Of a DNA stretch of 64,000 bases, positions 40,186-48,485 are shown one piece after another. Origin of the DNA: UBA4582 sp002389265 (lineage in GTDB: Bacteria > Pseudomonadota > Gammaproteobacteria > Pseudomonadales > Azotimanducaceae); assembly GCA_943788825.1 (NCBI GenBank), contig CALSRT010000015.1:1-64000 (forward strand). Reading direction: 5' to 3'. The notes beneath the pieces are model-generated. The model was not told where the DNA came from and did no database searches. It saw only the letters and a list, made by a program, of their open reading frames with translations. Each line of letters opens with the position of its first letter. Position 1 is the first letter of the stretch. A program made the position numbers and the translations under genes.

Positions 40186-40971
40186 TTAGCCCAAATGCTT
40201 TCGAATCAATGGTGCCAAGCTGCGAAAGCATTTGGGAGAGGCTGCAATAATGTTGCCAGACTTTAAATACTGAGTGCCGCCATTGAACTCGCCTAAGAGT
40301 CCGCCTGTTTCCTGTACCATTAATGCGCCCGCCGCCATATCCCAGAGGTTCAGTTGGCTCATCCACATGCCGTCGAGTCTGCCGGCAGCAACCCAGGCGA
40401 GATCCAGGGCCGCACTGCCAGCCTGGCGCATCACCGCGCCTTCATTCAATAATTGCCGATAAATCAAAGCCTGCTGTTCGGCAATAGCTTGTTCGTGGCC
40501 GCCGGTTGAGATCAAGGCGCTCTGTAGGGATGTTTTGCTGCCGACCCTGAGGCGTCGACCATTCAGAGAGCAACCTTTACCACGGCTGGCGACAAATTCT
40601 TCCTGTCGGATTGGGTCGAGAATGACAGCGTGTTCCATTTTGCCGTTGCGTAAACAGGCGATAGAGATGCAAAAATGGGGAATGTTTTGTACGAAGTTGG
40701 TGGTCCCATCTATAGGGTCGATGATCCATTCATATTCGGCGCCTTCTGTGTCGATGTTCTGCGCAGCTTCTTCGCCGCGGAAGGAATGACCGGGGAATGT
40801 GGTTTTCAACGCATCAACAATGGCGTATTCCACCTCATTATCGATATTCGTCACGTAGTCATTCTGGCCCTTGTCGCTGACTTTAATCAGGTCAGGGCGG
40901 TCAAAGGCGCGGGTAATGCGGGGCGCCACAAGGCGTGCGGCGCGTAGAGCCATGTTGGCCATCGGTTCCAT
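40186..40971 (-). CDS. suhB: Inositol-1-monophosphatase family protein SuhB
   Basis: Mg-dependent phosphatase fold; in E. coli SuhB also joins the rRNA antitermination complex. The 261-residue protein starts MEPMANMALRAARL at 40971, like other SuhB proteins; the longer frame to 41052 adds 27 residues of non-family sequence. Metal and phosphate site residues are visible in FRGEEAA, IIDPIDGTTNFV and NLWDMAAGALMVQE. It is divergent from trmJ with 132 bases between, the classical suhB/trmJ arrangement of Pseudomonas relatives. Confidence 0.95.
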   Translation of the reverse strand: MEPMANMALRAARLVAPRITRAFDRPDLIKVSDKGQNDYVTNIDNEVEYAIVDALKTTFPGHSFRGEEAAQNIDTEGAEYEWIIDPIDGTTNFVQNIPHFCISIACLRNGKMEHAVILDPIRQEEFVASRGKGCSLNGRRLRVGSKTSLQSALISTGGHEQAIAEQQALIYRQLLNEGAVMRQAGSAALDLAWVAAGRLDGMWMSQLNLWDMAAGALMVQETGGLLGEFNGGTQYLKSGNIIAASPKCFRSLAPLIRKHLG

Positions 40972-41103
40972 AGATTTAATCCACCAATTGTCATAAAGAG
41001 CAGTAAAAAGCCATTGAAATGATGAGCTAGCACAATTTCGGCGGGGCATCATAGCATTTTGCGTGTAGAATTACGCCGCCGAATCGTCCCCTGAAGATAT
41101 CTA

Positions 41104-41928
41104 ATGCAAAAATCTGCTGATAACCTGTTTCCGTCTGTACGTATTGTTCTGATCGAAACCAGCCATCCCGGTAATATCGGGGCCGCGGCGCGTGCCATGA
41201 AGAATATGGGGCTGACGCGACTAGTGTTGGTCAATCCCAAAGACTTCCCCGATGACACAGCATTTCGGCGAGCTGCTAGCGCCGTCGACGTGGTTAGCTC
41301 AGCCATTGTGGTGGATACCCTCGATGAGGCGATTGAAGGTTGCCAGTTAGTGCTTGGTACCTCAGCGCGCGACCGACGCATTCCTTGGCCGATGCTTGAG
41401 CCCCGTGCCTGCGGTGAAAAAGTGGTGGCTGAGCAGGCTGCAGGCGCAGAGATTGCGATTATTTTTGGTCGCGAGTCTCGCGGTTTGAAAAACGAGGAAC
41501 TGCAGAAGTGCCATTTTCATATTAATATTCCGACGGGCGAGGCATACAGTTCCCTAAATCTGGCGATGGCGGTGCAAGTATTGTGTTACGAAGTGCTACA
41601 GGCGAGCCTGGCGGCCCAGCATGAAATCAGGACGCCAGAAATCGACGCGCCGGCAGTAGACAAGCGAGAAATAGATAATTGGGATATGGCCTACGCGACA
41701 TCAGATGCCGTTGAGCATCTGTTTCAACATCTGGAAGAGACGCTCGTGCAGGTTGAGTTCCATGACCCCGAGAATCCCAGGCAGCTGCTGACCCGCTTGC
41801 GCCGCATGTTTAATCGTATTCGCCTGGACGAAATGGAGGTCAATATTCTGCGCGGTTTTCTGACTAGCGTGAATAAATTGGGGCGGCCTCAGCGGGGATT
41901 GAAAGCAAAGGGAACAATACCCGACTAA
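41104..41928 (+). CDS. trmJ: tRNA (cytidine/uridine-2'-O)-methyltransferase TrmJ
   Basis: SPOUT methyltransferase that methylates the ribose at tRNA position 32. The 274-residue protein opens with RIVLIETSHPGNIGAAARAMKNMG (landmarks HPGNIG), carries the knot elements IIFGRESRGLKNEEL, INIPTGEAYSSLNLAMAVQV, and a helical C-terminal dimer domain of about 110 residues. The last 12 bases of the gene overlap an IscR-type site (41917-41941). iscR follows after about 130 bases. In Pseudomonas cysE usually lies between; it is absent here. Confidence 0.95.
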   Translation: MQKSADNLFPSVRIVLIETSHPGNIGAAARAMKNMGLTRLVLVNPKDFPDDTAFRRAASAVDVVSSAIVVDTLDEAIEGCQLVLGTSARDRRIPWPMLEPRACGEKVVAEQAAGAEIAIIFGRESRGLKNEELQKCHFHINIPTGEAYSSLNLAMAVQVLCYEVLQASLAAQHEIRTPEIDAPAVDKREIDNWDMAYATSDAVEHLFQHLEETLVQVEFHDPENPRQLLTRLRRMFNRIRLDEMEVNILRGFLTSVNKLGRPQRGLKAKGTIPD

Positions 41929-41941
41929 AATGGTCAACTAT
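41917..41941 (-). promoter_or_regulatory. IscR type-1-like binding site, inverted copy
   Basis: Read on the minus strand this 25-base stretch is ATAGTTGACC-ATTTT-AGTCGGGTAT, an almost complete match to the gammaproteobacterial type-1 IscR consensus ATASYYGACTRNWWYWGTCGGGTAT. It overlaps the end of trmJ, about 115 bases before the iscR start. Confidence 0.72.
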
Positions 41942-41967
41942 TGAAATATCTAACTTGGGCTGTCAGA

Positions 41968-41992
41968 ATAGCCGATCTAATTAGTCGGGTAT
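41968..41992 (+). promoter_or_regulatory. IscR type-1-like binding site, direct copy
   Basis: ATAGCCGATC-TAATT-AGTCGGGTAT matches the same consensus on the plus strand with about two or three differences. It lies 64 bases before the iscR start. [2Fe-2S]-IscR would bind here to repress the isc operon. Confidence 0.72.
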
Positions 41993-42055
41993 TGCGTAGA
42001 TACTGGTTCAAGTGCGATGGATTGGATCCGAACCGGGTCGAGGATGAAAAAAGCT

Positions 42056-42535
42056 ATGAGATTAACCGCGAAAGGTCGATATGCCGTGACGGCCATGTTA
42101 GATCTGGCTGTCAATGAAGACAACGGTCCGATCAGTTTGGCTGATATTTCTGAGCGTCAAGGTATCAGCCTGTCTTATCTGGAACAATTGTTTGCCAAGT
42201 TACGTCGTAGTGAGCTGGTGAAGAGCGTTCGTGGACCAGGGGGTGGCTACCAATTAAGCCGTAACGCCAGTTCGATTTTTGTGGCTCAGATTGTTGATTC
42301 CGTTGATGAGCTGGTTGATGCCACCCGCTGTGCTGGTAAGGCGAATTGTAATCATGGTGAAACCTGCCTGACTCATGAGCTTTGGTCGGACCTGTCGAGC
42401 CAGATTCACCAGTTTCTAAGCGATATCGATCTGGCCAGTATTATTGCTAAACGGGAAGTGCGAGAACGCGCAGCCCGACAACACTTAAAACGAGATGAAG
42501 TCATCCGTATGCCTGCCGAGGAGGTGGAAGCATGA
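42056..42535 (+). CDS. iscR: Fe-S cluster-sensing repressor IscR
   Basis: Rrf2-family regulator that, carrying a [2Fe-2S] cluster, represses the isc operon. The 160-residue protein begins MRLTAKGRYAVTAMLDLAV; winged helix up to about residue 70 with LSYLEQLFAKLR as recognition helix. The cluster ligands Cys92, Cys98, Cys104 and His107 sit exactly at the E. coli positions (RCAGKANCNHGETCLTHELW). I start at ATG 42056 by similarity; ATG 42044 would add four residues and is closer to no better site. iscS overlaps the stop by four bases. Two IscR-like sites lie upstream. Confidence 0.95.
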   Translation: MRLTAKGRYAVTAMLDLAVNEDNGPISLADISERQGISLSYLEQLFAKLRRSELVKSVRGPGGGYQLSRNASSIFVAQIVDSVDELVDATRCAGKANCNHGETCLTHELWSDLSSQIHQFLSDIDLASIIAKREVRERAARQHLKRDEVIRMPAEEVEA

Positions 42536-43746
42536 AGCTCCCTATTTATTTTGATTACGCCGCGACCACACCCGTTGATCCCCGGGTCGCACAGAAGATG
42601 AGCGAATGTCTGCTCGCCGAAGGCAACTTCGGTAACCCAGCGAGCCGCTCCCACAAGTACGGCTGGGAAGCTGAAGAAGCGGTGGAGCTGGCGCGTCGGC
42701 AGGTTGCTGATCTGGTTAATGCCGACCCACGAGAGATTGTCTGGACCTCCGGTGCTACCGAGTCTGATAACCTGGCAATTAAGGGCGTTGCTCACTTTTA
42801 CAAGAACAAGGGCAAGCACTTGATCACCTCGCGCATCGAGCACAAGGCGGTCCTAGATACCTGCCGACATCTCGAGCGCGAAGGGTTTGAAGTGACTTAC
42901 CTGGAGCCAGGTAGCGATGGTATCGTGACCCCAGAGCAGGTGGCAGCAGCCATTCGTGAAGATACGGTTTTGGTGTCTATCATGCATGTTAATAACGAAA
43001 TCGGGGTGATTAACGACATCGCAGCGATTGGTGAAGTCTGTCGTGCCAAGAAGGTATTCTTCCACGTTGATGCGGCACAGAGCGCGGGCAAGATTGATAT
43101 CGATCTAGAAGCGATGAAAGTTGACCTGATGTCCTTCTCAGCGCACAAGATTTACGGCCCCAAGGGTGTTGGTGCCTTGTACGTGCGCCGCAAGCCTAGA
43201 ATTCGGCTCGAAGCGCAGATCCATGGTGGCGGGCATGAAAGGGGCATGCGTTCTGGTACCCTGGCGACCCATCAATTGGTTGGCATGGGCGAAGCTTGTC
43301 GAATCGCTAAGGCGGAAATGCATGAAGAGCAAATTCGTATCGGCGCGCTGCGTGAGCGCTTGTGGCAGGGTTTGCAAGATATCGAGGAGATCCATGTGAA
43401 TGGCAGCTTTGACAAGCGTGTGTCAGGTTGGCTCAATGTCAGTTTCAACTATGTTGAAGGCGAGTCATTGATCATGTCCTTAAGTGACCTGGCCGTATCA
43501 TCGGGCTCAGCCTGTACTTCTGCGAGTCTTGAGCCTTCCTATGTGTTGCGGGCACTGGGCTTAAATGACGAGATGGCCCATAGTTCATTACGTTTCAGTG
43601 TTGGTCGCTTTACCAGCGAAGAAGACGTGGACTATGCGCTCGCGAAAATTCATCTGGCGGTGAACAAACTGCGTGAATTATCACCGCTGTGGGATATGTA
43701 TAAAGATGGTGTGGATCTCACCAAGATCGAATGGGCAGCGCATTAG
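42532..43746 (+). CDS. iscS: Cysteine desulfurase IscS
   Basis: PLP enzyme that takes sulfur from cysteine and passes it to IscU. The 404-residue protein shows YFDYAATTPVDPRV, SGATESDNLAIKG, the cofactor His region in EHKAVLDTC, VNNEIGVIND, the PLP lysine in FSAHKIYGPKGVGAL, and the mobile-loop nucleophile in SSGSACTSASLEPSYVL. It starts at ATG 42532 overlapping the iscR stop. iscU follows after 80 bases. Confidence 0.97.
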   Translation: MKLPIYFDYAATTPVDPRVAQKMSECLLAEGNFGNPASRSHKYGWEAEEAVELARRQVADLVNADPREIVWTSGATESDNLAIKGVAHFYKNKGKHLITSRIEHKAVLDTCRHLEREGFEVTYLEPGSDGIVTPEQVAAAIREDTVLVSIMHVNNEIGVINDIAAIGEVCRAKKVFFHVDAAQSAGKIDIDLEAMKVDLMSFSAHKIYGPKGVGALYVRRKPRIRLEAQIHGGGHERGMRSGTLATHQLVGMGEACRIAKAEMHEEQIRIGALRERLWQGLQDIEEIHVNGSFDKRVSGWLNVSFNYVEGESLIMSLSDLAVSSGSACTSASLEPSYVLRALGLNDEMAHSSLRFSVGRFTSEEDVDYALAKIHLAVNKLRELSPLWDMYKDGVDLTKIEWAAH

Positions 43747-43826
43747 GCGTTGAGCATGGACCTTGTGTCTTACCCAGAACGGGCGAATTTCGCTAGATAA
43801 CAGACAGCATAATTTGGAGAAGTAAT

Positions 43827-44240
43827 ATGGCATACAGCGATAAAGTAATGGATCACTACGACAATCCACGCAACGTCGGCAAGATGGACGATATGGATGA
43901 CAGCGTTGGTACAGGTATGGTCGGCGCACCGGCCTGTGGTGATGTAATGCGGCTACAAATCAAGGTCAATGACGCCGGGATTATTGAAGACGCCAAATTC
44001 AAGACCTACGGTTGTGGTTCAGCGATTGCGTCGAGCTCTTTACTGACAGAATGGGTTAAGGGTCGAACTCTGGACGAGGCGGCCTCGATCAAGAATACTG
44101 AGATTGCTGAAGAGTTGGCGTTGCCACCGGTGAAAATTCACTGTTCAGTGCTTGCGGAAGATGCCATCAAGGCAGCGGTCAAAGATTTCCGGGCCAAGCA
44201 TGCGGCTGATCAACAGACAGCGGTTGCCGTTGGCGAATAA
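43827..44240 (+). CDS. iscU: Fe-S cluster scaffold IscU
   Basis: Scaffold on which [2Fe-2S] clusters are built. It has 137 residues, slightly longer than E. coli IscU. Cluster ligands Cys37 (GAPACGDVMRL), Cys63 (YGCGSAIASSS) and Cys106 (KIHCSVLAEDA), plus Asp39 and His105, are all present. LPPVK at residues 99-103 is the HscA-binding motif. GGAG lies about 8 bases before the ATG. The C-terminal tail (AADQQTAVAVGE) is an extension without known role. Confidence 0.97.
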   Translation: MAYSDKVMDHYDNPRNVGKMDDMDDSVGTGMVGAPACGDVMRLQIKVNDAGIIEDAKFKTYGCGSAIASSSLLTEWVKGRTLDEAASIKNTEIAEELALPPVKIHCSVLAEDAIKAAVKDFRAKHAADQQTAVAVGE

Positions 44241-44266
44241 AGGCATCAAGGAGGAGCAGATCGAGT

Positions 44267-44590
44267 ATGGGAATTAGTCTGACAGAAAAAGCCGCCGCGC
44301 ATATCGGCAGCTACTTGGGTAGCCGCGGCAAGGGTGTGGGTATTCGTTTATCTGTAAAGACCACCGGCTGCTCTGGGTTAATGTATGTCCTTGAGCCAGT
44401 GGATGAGCCGGCGCCAGAAGATCAGCTGTTTAAAAGCCAGGGGATTGATGTCTTCGTTGATCCCAAAAGTCTGATTTACATCGACGGAACAGAAATGGAT
44501 TACGTCAAACAGGGTTTGAATGAAGGTTTCGAGTTCAGGAATCCAAACGTCCAGGCTGAATGTGGCTGTGGTGAAAGTTTCACCGTATAG
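44267..44590 (+). CDS. iscA: A-type Fe-S carrier IscA
   Basis: Carrier that receives clusters from IscU and delivers them to target proteins. The 107-residue protein keeps the three cysteine ligands: Cys35 (KTTGCSGLMY) and the C-terminal pair Cys99 and Cys101 (AECGCGESF). AAHIGSYLGSRG and VFVDPKSLIYIDGTEMDY are other family elements. GGAGGAG lies about 8 bases upstream of ATG 44267. hscB follows after 82 bases. Confidence 0.96.
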   Translation: MGISLTEKAAAHIGSYLGSRGKGVGIRLSVKTTGCSGLMYVLEPVDEPAPEDQLFKSQGIDVFVDPKSLIYIDGTEMDYVKQGLNEGFEFRNPNVQAECGCGESFTV

Positions 44591-44672
44591 CAGGCTCTCT
44601 AACCTGATTACGCTTTGGCGCATAAATGCCGAAGCGCCTTTAATCCATGCTTGACGACCCATTGACCTGATT

Positions 44673-45200
44673 GTGAATGTGAACTTCCAAGACAACTTTT
44701 TCTCGATATTTCAATTGCCTGTCAGTTATCAGGTAGAGCCATTGGTGCTTGACGACCGTTACCGTGACTTGCAGCGCAATGTGCACCCTGACAAGCATGT
44801 GGGCGCCTCTGATCAAGACAAGCGACTTGCGATGCAGTGGGCGACGGTCATCAATGAAGCCTACACGACCTTAAAGTCACCGTTGAAGCGGGCGATTTAT
44901 ATCCTGAAACTAAAGTCTTGCGAAATCGAACATAACCCGACCCTGCCCGGCGAGTTTCTGATGGCGCAGATAGAACTGCGGGAAGAGCTAGAAGACATCG
45001 GCGACGATGCTGGCAGCCTGGCACGACTCGCGGTCTTCAAGGGGAAAATAGCGGCTGGGCTGGCGGCCCTTGAATTAGACTTTGCGGCGCAAATTGACGA
45101 CCAATTGGCCGCGGCCGAACAAACGACCTATAAAATGCAATTCATGCACAAGCTCTATAGCGAGGCTGATCGCGTCGAAGAGAAGCTGCTCGGCTATTAG
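44673..45200 (+). CDS. hscB: Co-chaperone HscB (J-domain protein)
   Basis: Brings IscU to HscA and stimulates the chaperone ATPase. The 175-residue protein has an N-terminal J domain with His38-Pro39-Asp40 (RNVHPDKHVGAS) and a C-terminal helical domain ending KMQFMHKLYSEADRVEEKLLG, which binds IscU. LPGEFLMAQIELREELE is a family landmark. The start is GTG 44673; another GTG two codons later is possible. hscA follows after 62 bases. Confidence 0.95.
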   Translation: MNVNFQDNFFSIFQLPVSYQVEPLVLDDRYRDLQRNVHPDKHVGASDQDKRLAMQWATVINEAYTTLKSPLKRAIYILKLKSCEIEHNPTLPGEFLMAQIELREELEDIGDDAGSLARLAVFKGKIAAGLAALELDFAAQIDDQLAAAEQTTYKMQFMHKLYSEADRVEEKLLGY

Positions 45201-45262
45201 TCTGCTCCGCGTTGATACACTGAGCAGGCAATACCTAACAAGTAAGGATTAAGACGAATTTT

Positions 45263-47146
45263 ATGGCATTGTTACAGATCACAGAACCTGGCCAAGCGGT
45301 GGATCCTCATCAACGTAAACGGGCCGCGGGCATTGACCTTGGAACGACCAATTCGTTGATCGCCAGTGTTCGTAATGGCCAAGCGGCGACGCTGCCAGAT
45401 GCGGATAGTCAGCATTTATTGCCTTCGGTGGTCCGGTATCTGGCAGATAATAGCGTTGTTGTCGGCGCTCAGGCGCTCGCGGCCGCCAGTGAAGATCCCC
45501 TCAATACGATCGTCTCTGTCAAACGGTTAATGGGTCGGGGCATCAAAGATATCGAAACGCTTGGCGAGCGGCTGCCCTATGAATTTATCGAGACGCAAGG
45601 CATGCCGAGACTCTCTGTCGTCTCAGGCCAGGTTAGCCCGGTGGAAGTTTCGGCTGAAATTCTAAAGACCTTGGTGCAGCGCGGCGAAGAAACTCTCGGC
45701 GGCGAGTTAGACGGCGTCGTTATCACGGTGCCGGCCTACTTTGACGATGCCCAACGCCAGGCGACTCGCGATGCGGCTAAACTCGCCGGCTTAAATGTCT
45801 ACCGATTGCTCAATGAGCCCACGGCGGCGGCGGTGGCCTATGGACTTGATACTGGCGCGGAAGGCGTGATTGCGGTTTATGATCTGGGTGGCGGCACATT
45901 CGATATTTCCTTGTTGCGTCTCAATCGAGGTGTCTTTGAGGTGCTCGCAACAGGTGGTAACTCTGCCCTGGGTGGTGACGACTTTGATCGTAAGATTGCC
46001 GAATGGCTGATCAGTGAGGCGAATTTTAGTGAACAAATCACGCATGGTCAGTCTCGTCAGCTAATGACTGAAGCGCGACGAATTAAAGAACAGCTGTCTA
46101 CCAGCGACAGCGTAGAGATTAAGATCGACAGTGACAATTTTCACTACCAGGGCGTGCTGACCCGTGGGCAATTTGATGATTTAGTGGCAGGATTGGTGGC
46201 TGACTCACTCAAAGCCTGCCGACGGGTGGTTCGTGATGCGGGTCTCACTAACGCGGATATCCAGAGTGTCGTTTTGGTAGGCGGTTCAACCCGGGTGCCG
46301 CTGGTGCGATCCCAGGTTCGCGACTTCTTTGAGGTGGAACCCCTGAGTGATATCGACCCAGATAAGGTGGTGGCCGTGGGCGCTGCGATTCAGGCGAATA
46401 TACTGGCGGGCAACAAGCCTGACGCGGAAATGCTATTGCTGGATGTCTTGCCCCTATCCCTTGGGCTGGAAACGGTGGGTGGTTTGGTGGAGAAAATTAT
46501 TCATCGCAACACGGCTATTCCGATCTCCAAGGCCCAGGAATTCACGACCTATAAAGATGGCCAGACCGCCATGCTGATCCACGTTGTTCAAGGTGAGCGG
46601 GAGCGCGTGGTTGATTGTCGATCCCTGGCGCGCTTTGAACTGCGGGGTATTCCGGCCATGGTTGCCGGTGCTGCGCGGATTGCCGTGATGTTCCAGGTGG
46701 ATGCCGATGGTCTTATGTCGGTCTCGGCGATGGAGCTAAGTACAGGTGTCGAAGCGCAGATCGTGGTTAAGCCGTCCTATGGTCTTAGTGACGAGGAAAT
46801 TACTGAGATGCTAAAAGCGTCTTTTGAATTTGCCGCCGAAGATATTCGCCTGCGATCACTAACCGAGGCCCAAGTCGATGGTCGAAGTGTTCTCGACGCG
46901 GTGGCTGCGGCCCTGGCGAAAGACGGTGCAGCATTGTTGAGCGCTGCTGAAATCGGCGAAATTGAGGCGGCTATGGCGGACCTGCAGCGTGTCATCGACA
47001 GTGACTCTAACACCAGTATTCTGGATGCCACAGCAAAATTAGGGGCTGCCAGCGATCATTTTGCTGCTTTGCGGATGAACGCCAGCGTCAAACAGGCGCT
47101 GTCAGGTCACCAGATCGAAGAGTTTGAAATCGGACAAAAGGATTAA
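45263..47146 (+). CDS. hscA: Fe-S assembly chaperone HscA
   Basis: Hsp70-type ATPase that helps release clusters from IscU by binding its LPPVK motif. It has 627 residues. The nucleotide-binding domain shows GIDLGTTNSLIASV, ITVPAYFDDAQRQATRDAA, LLNEPTAAAVAYG, VYDLGGGTFDISLL and VVLVGGSTRVPLV; the substrate-binding domain begins after DVLPLSLGLETVGG. It is specific to isc operons rather than general DnaK, as shown by position between hscB and fdx. The stop is two bases before the fdx start. Confidence 0.97.
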   Translation: MALLQITEPGQAVDPHQRKRAAGIDLGTTNSLIASVRNGQAATLPDADSQHLLPSVVRYLADNSVVVGAQALAAASEDPLNTIVSVKRLMGRGIKDIETLGERLPYEFIETQGMPRLSVVSGQVSPVEVSAEILKTLVQRGEETLGGELDGVVITVPAYFDDAQRQATRDAAKLAGLNVYRLLNEPTAAAVAYGLDTGAEGVIAVYDLGGGTFDISLLRLNRGVFEVLATGGNSALGGDDFDRKIAEWLISEANFSEQITHGQSRQLMTEARRIKEQLSTSDSVEIKIDSDNFHYQGVLTRGQFDDLVAGLVADSLKACRRVVRDAGLTNADIQSVVLVGGSTRVPLVRSQVRDFFEVEPLSDIDPDKVVAVGAAIQANILAGNKPDAEMLLLDVLPLSLGLETVGGLVEKIIHRNTAIPISKAQEFTTYKDGQTAMLIHVVQGERERVVDCRSLARFELRGIPAMVAGAARIAVMFQVDADGLMSVSAMELSTGVEAQIVVKPSYGLSDEEITEMLKASFEFAAEDIRLRSLTEAQVDGRSVLDAVAAALAKDGAALLSAAEIGEIEAAMADLQRVIDSDSNTSILDATAKLGAASDHFAALRMNASVKQALSGHQIEEFEIGQKD

Positions 47147-47148
47147 CC

Positions 47149-47487
47149 GTGACCCAGATTATCATATTACCGAATGCTGAAAGATGCCCAGAAGGCGCTG
47201 TGTTGGAGGTTGAGCCAGGTGCCAACCTGATCGAGGTGGTTTTGGCTCATGGCATTAACATTGAGCACGCCTGCGAAATGGCCTGTGCCTGCACCACCTG
47301 TCATGTCGTGGTCAGGGAGGGTTTTGATTCTCTGGCGCCGTCTGATGAGCTTGAAGATGACCTGCTCGACAAGGCGTGGGGGCTTGAGCCAGACTCACGG
47401 CTGAGCTGCCAAGTCGTCGTTGGTAATGAGGATTTGGTCATCGAGATTCCGAAATACACCATTAATCAGGTATCTGAAAATCACTAG
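47149..47487 (+). CDS. fdx: [2Fe-2S] ferredoxin of the isc system
   Basis: Adrenodoxin-type ferredoxin giving electrons for cluster building. It has 112 residues. The ligands are Cys42, Cys48, Cys51 and Cys87 (ACEMACACTTCHVV and RLSCQVVV), matching E. coli Fdx numbering. The start is GTG 47149, two bases after hscA. iscX follows after nine bases. Confidence 0.97.
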   Translation: MTQIIILPNAERCPEGAVLEVEPGANLIEVVLAHGINIEHACEMACACTTCHVVVREGFDSLAPSDELEDDLLDKAWGLEPDSRLSCQVVVGNEDLVIEIPKYTINQVSENH

Positions 47488-47496
47488 GGTGACCTT

Positions 47497-47697
47497 ATGG
47501 GTTTGAAATGGACTGATGTTAATGACATAGCAATAGAGCTGTATGAAGCGCATCCAGATGTGGACCCGCTGAGCATTCGCTTTACTGACCTGCATCGTTG
47601 GGTCATGGAATTGGCGGACTTTGACGATGACGCGCATCGCTCGGGCGAGAAGATTCTGGAAGCTATTCAGGCGGCTTGGATGGACGAAGCGGAGTAG
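47497..47697 (+). CDS. iscX: Fe-S assembly protein IscX
   Basis: Small acidic protein (66 residues) that binds IscS and iron and tunes cluster formation. KWTDVNDIAIELYEAHPDVDP at the start and RFTDLHRWVMELADFDD in the middle are family landmarks (each quoted within length limits). It closes the isc operon. No terminator directly follows; the next recognised signals are the ndk promoter and hairpin. Confidence 0.95.
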   Translation: MGLKWTDVNDIAIELYEAHPDVDPLSIRFTDLHRWVMELADFDDDAHRSGEKILEAIQAAWMDEAE

Positions 47698-47790
47698 GCG
47701 CGCTGGCGGGGATTGGCTTGACCTTATTGTCGAGATGGCAGGTCAGCCGATTCTGCTCGCTAAAGTATCTGCAAGCCCTGAATTGTAGGT

Positions 47791-47818
47791 TTGTTCTATC
47801 TGTCACACAGGCTATAAT
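47791..47818 (+). promoter_or_regulatory. Sigma70-type promoter for the ndk-rlmN region
   Basis: TTGTTC (47791-47796), 16 bases, TATAAT (47813-47818). A GC-rich start region (CCGCGCCC) follows. The transcript would have a leader of about 210 bases before ndk. Confidence 0.65.
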
Positions 47819-47938
47819 CCGCGCCCGTGAGTCCGCTGGTCGGTGGGTTTTCCTGGTTTATGGGCCTTTTGGCCGCATTACTTATGCCGGTTTCGTCAAT
47901 TCACGATGAAATACGGAAATTTTGGCTTTATCCCGTTT

Positions 47939-47968
47939 AAACCCGAGTATAATCACGGGTTGTTTTTT
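47939..47968 (+). terminator. Terminator-like hairpin in the ndk leader
   Basis: AACCCG (47940-47945) pairs with CGGGTT (47956-47961) across a 10-base loop, followed by GTTTTTT. It lies between the promoter at 47791 and ndk. The loop contains TATAAT (47949-47954), so a second promoter or operator is also possible. Confidence 0.55.
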
Positions 47969-48035
47969 ATTGACCACGAGTCGGTTGTAGCCGATCCGGG
48001 CCAAACATCATCTCAATATAATGGAGTACGCAGTA

Positions 48036-48461
48036 ATGGCTGTTGAAAAGACCTTTTCTATGATTAAACCCGATGCCGTGGCGAAGAATGTGATTGGCGA
48101 GATTGTTTCGCGGTTTGAAAAGGCGGGGCTGCAGATTATTGCATCGCGCATGGCGCTGTTGACTAAGGGCGAGGCTGAGGGTTTTTATGCCGAGCACGAG
48201 GGTCGACCTTTTTACAATGACTTGGTGAACTATATGTCCTCTGGCCCAGTCGTATTACAAGTACTCAAAGGCGAAAATGCCGTTGCCAAGAACCGCGAGT
48301 TGATGGGTGCGACCAACCCTAAAGATGCGGCGCCCGGCACCATTCGTGCCGATTTTGCTGAATCTATCGATGCCAATGCTGTCCATGGCTCAGATGCTGT
48401 TGCTTCGGCAGCGCGTGAAATCAGCTACTTTTTTGCAGAAGATCAAATCTGCGATAGATAG
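48036..48461 (+). CDS. ndk: Nucleoside diphosphate kinase
   Basis: Keeps NTP and dNTP pools balanced by phosphate transfer through a histidine. The 141-residue protein starts MAVEKTFSMIKPDAV at 48036 behind GGAG; an earlier in-frame ATG at 48021 would add five residues. The active-site His lies in DANAVHGSDAV, and SGPVVLQVLKGENAV and GATNPKDAAPGTIR are family elements. It is followed by rlmN after 24 bases. Confidence 0.97.
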   Translation: MAVEKTFSMIKPDAVAKNVIGEIVSRFEKAGLQIIASRMALLTKGEAEGFYAEHEGRPFYNDLVNYMSSGPVVLQVLKGENAVAKNRELMGATNPKDAAPGTIRADFAESIDANAVHGSDAVASAAREISYFFAEDQICDR

Positions 48462-48485
48462 TTTTCGTCAACCGGGATAGCGTAG

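Noticed and set aside
47843..48046. 67-codon ORF in the ndk leader
   Set aside because: Runs over the terminator-like hairpin and into ndk in another frame, with no ribosome-binding site or protein-like pattern.
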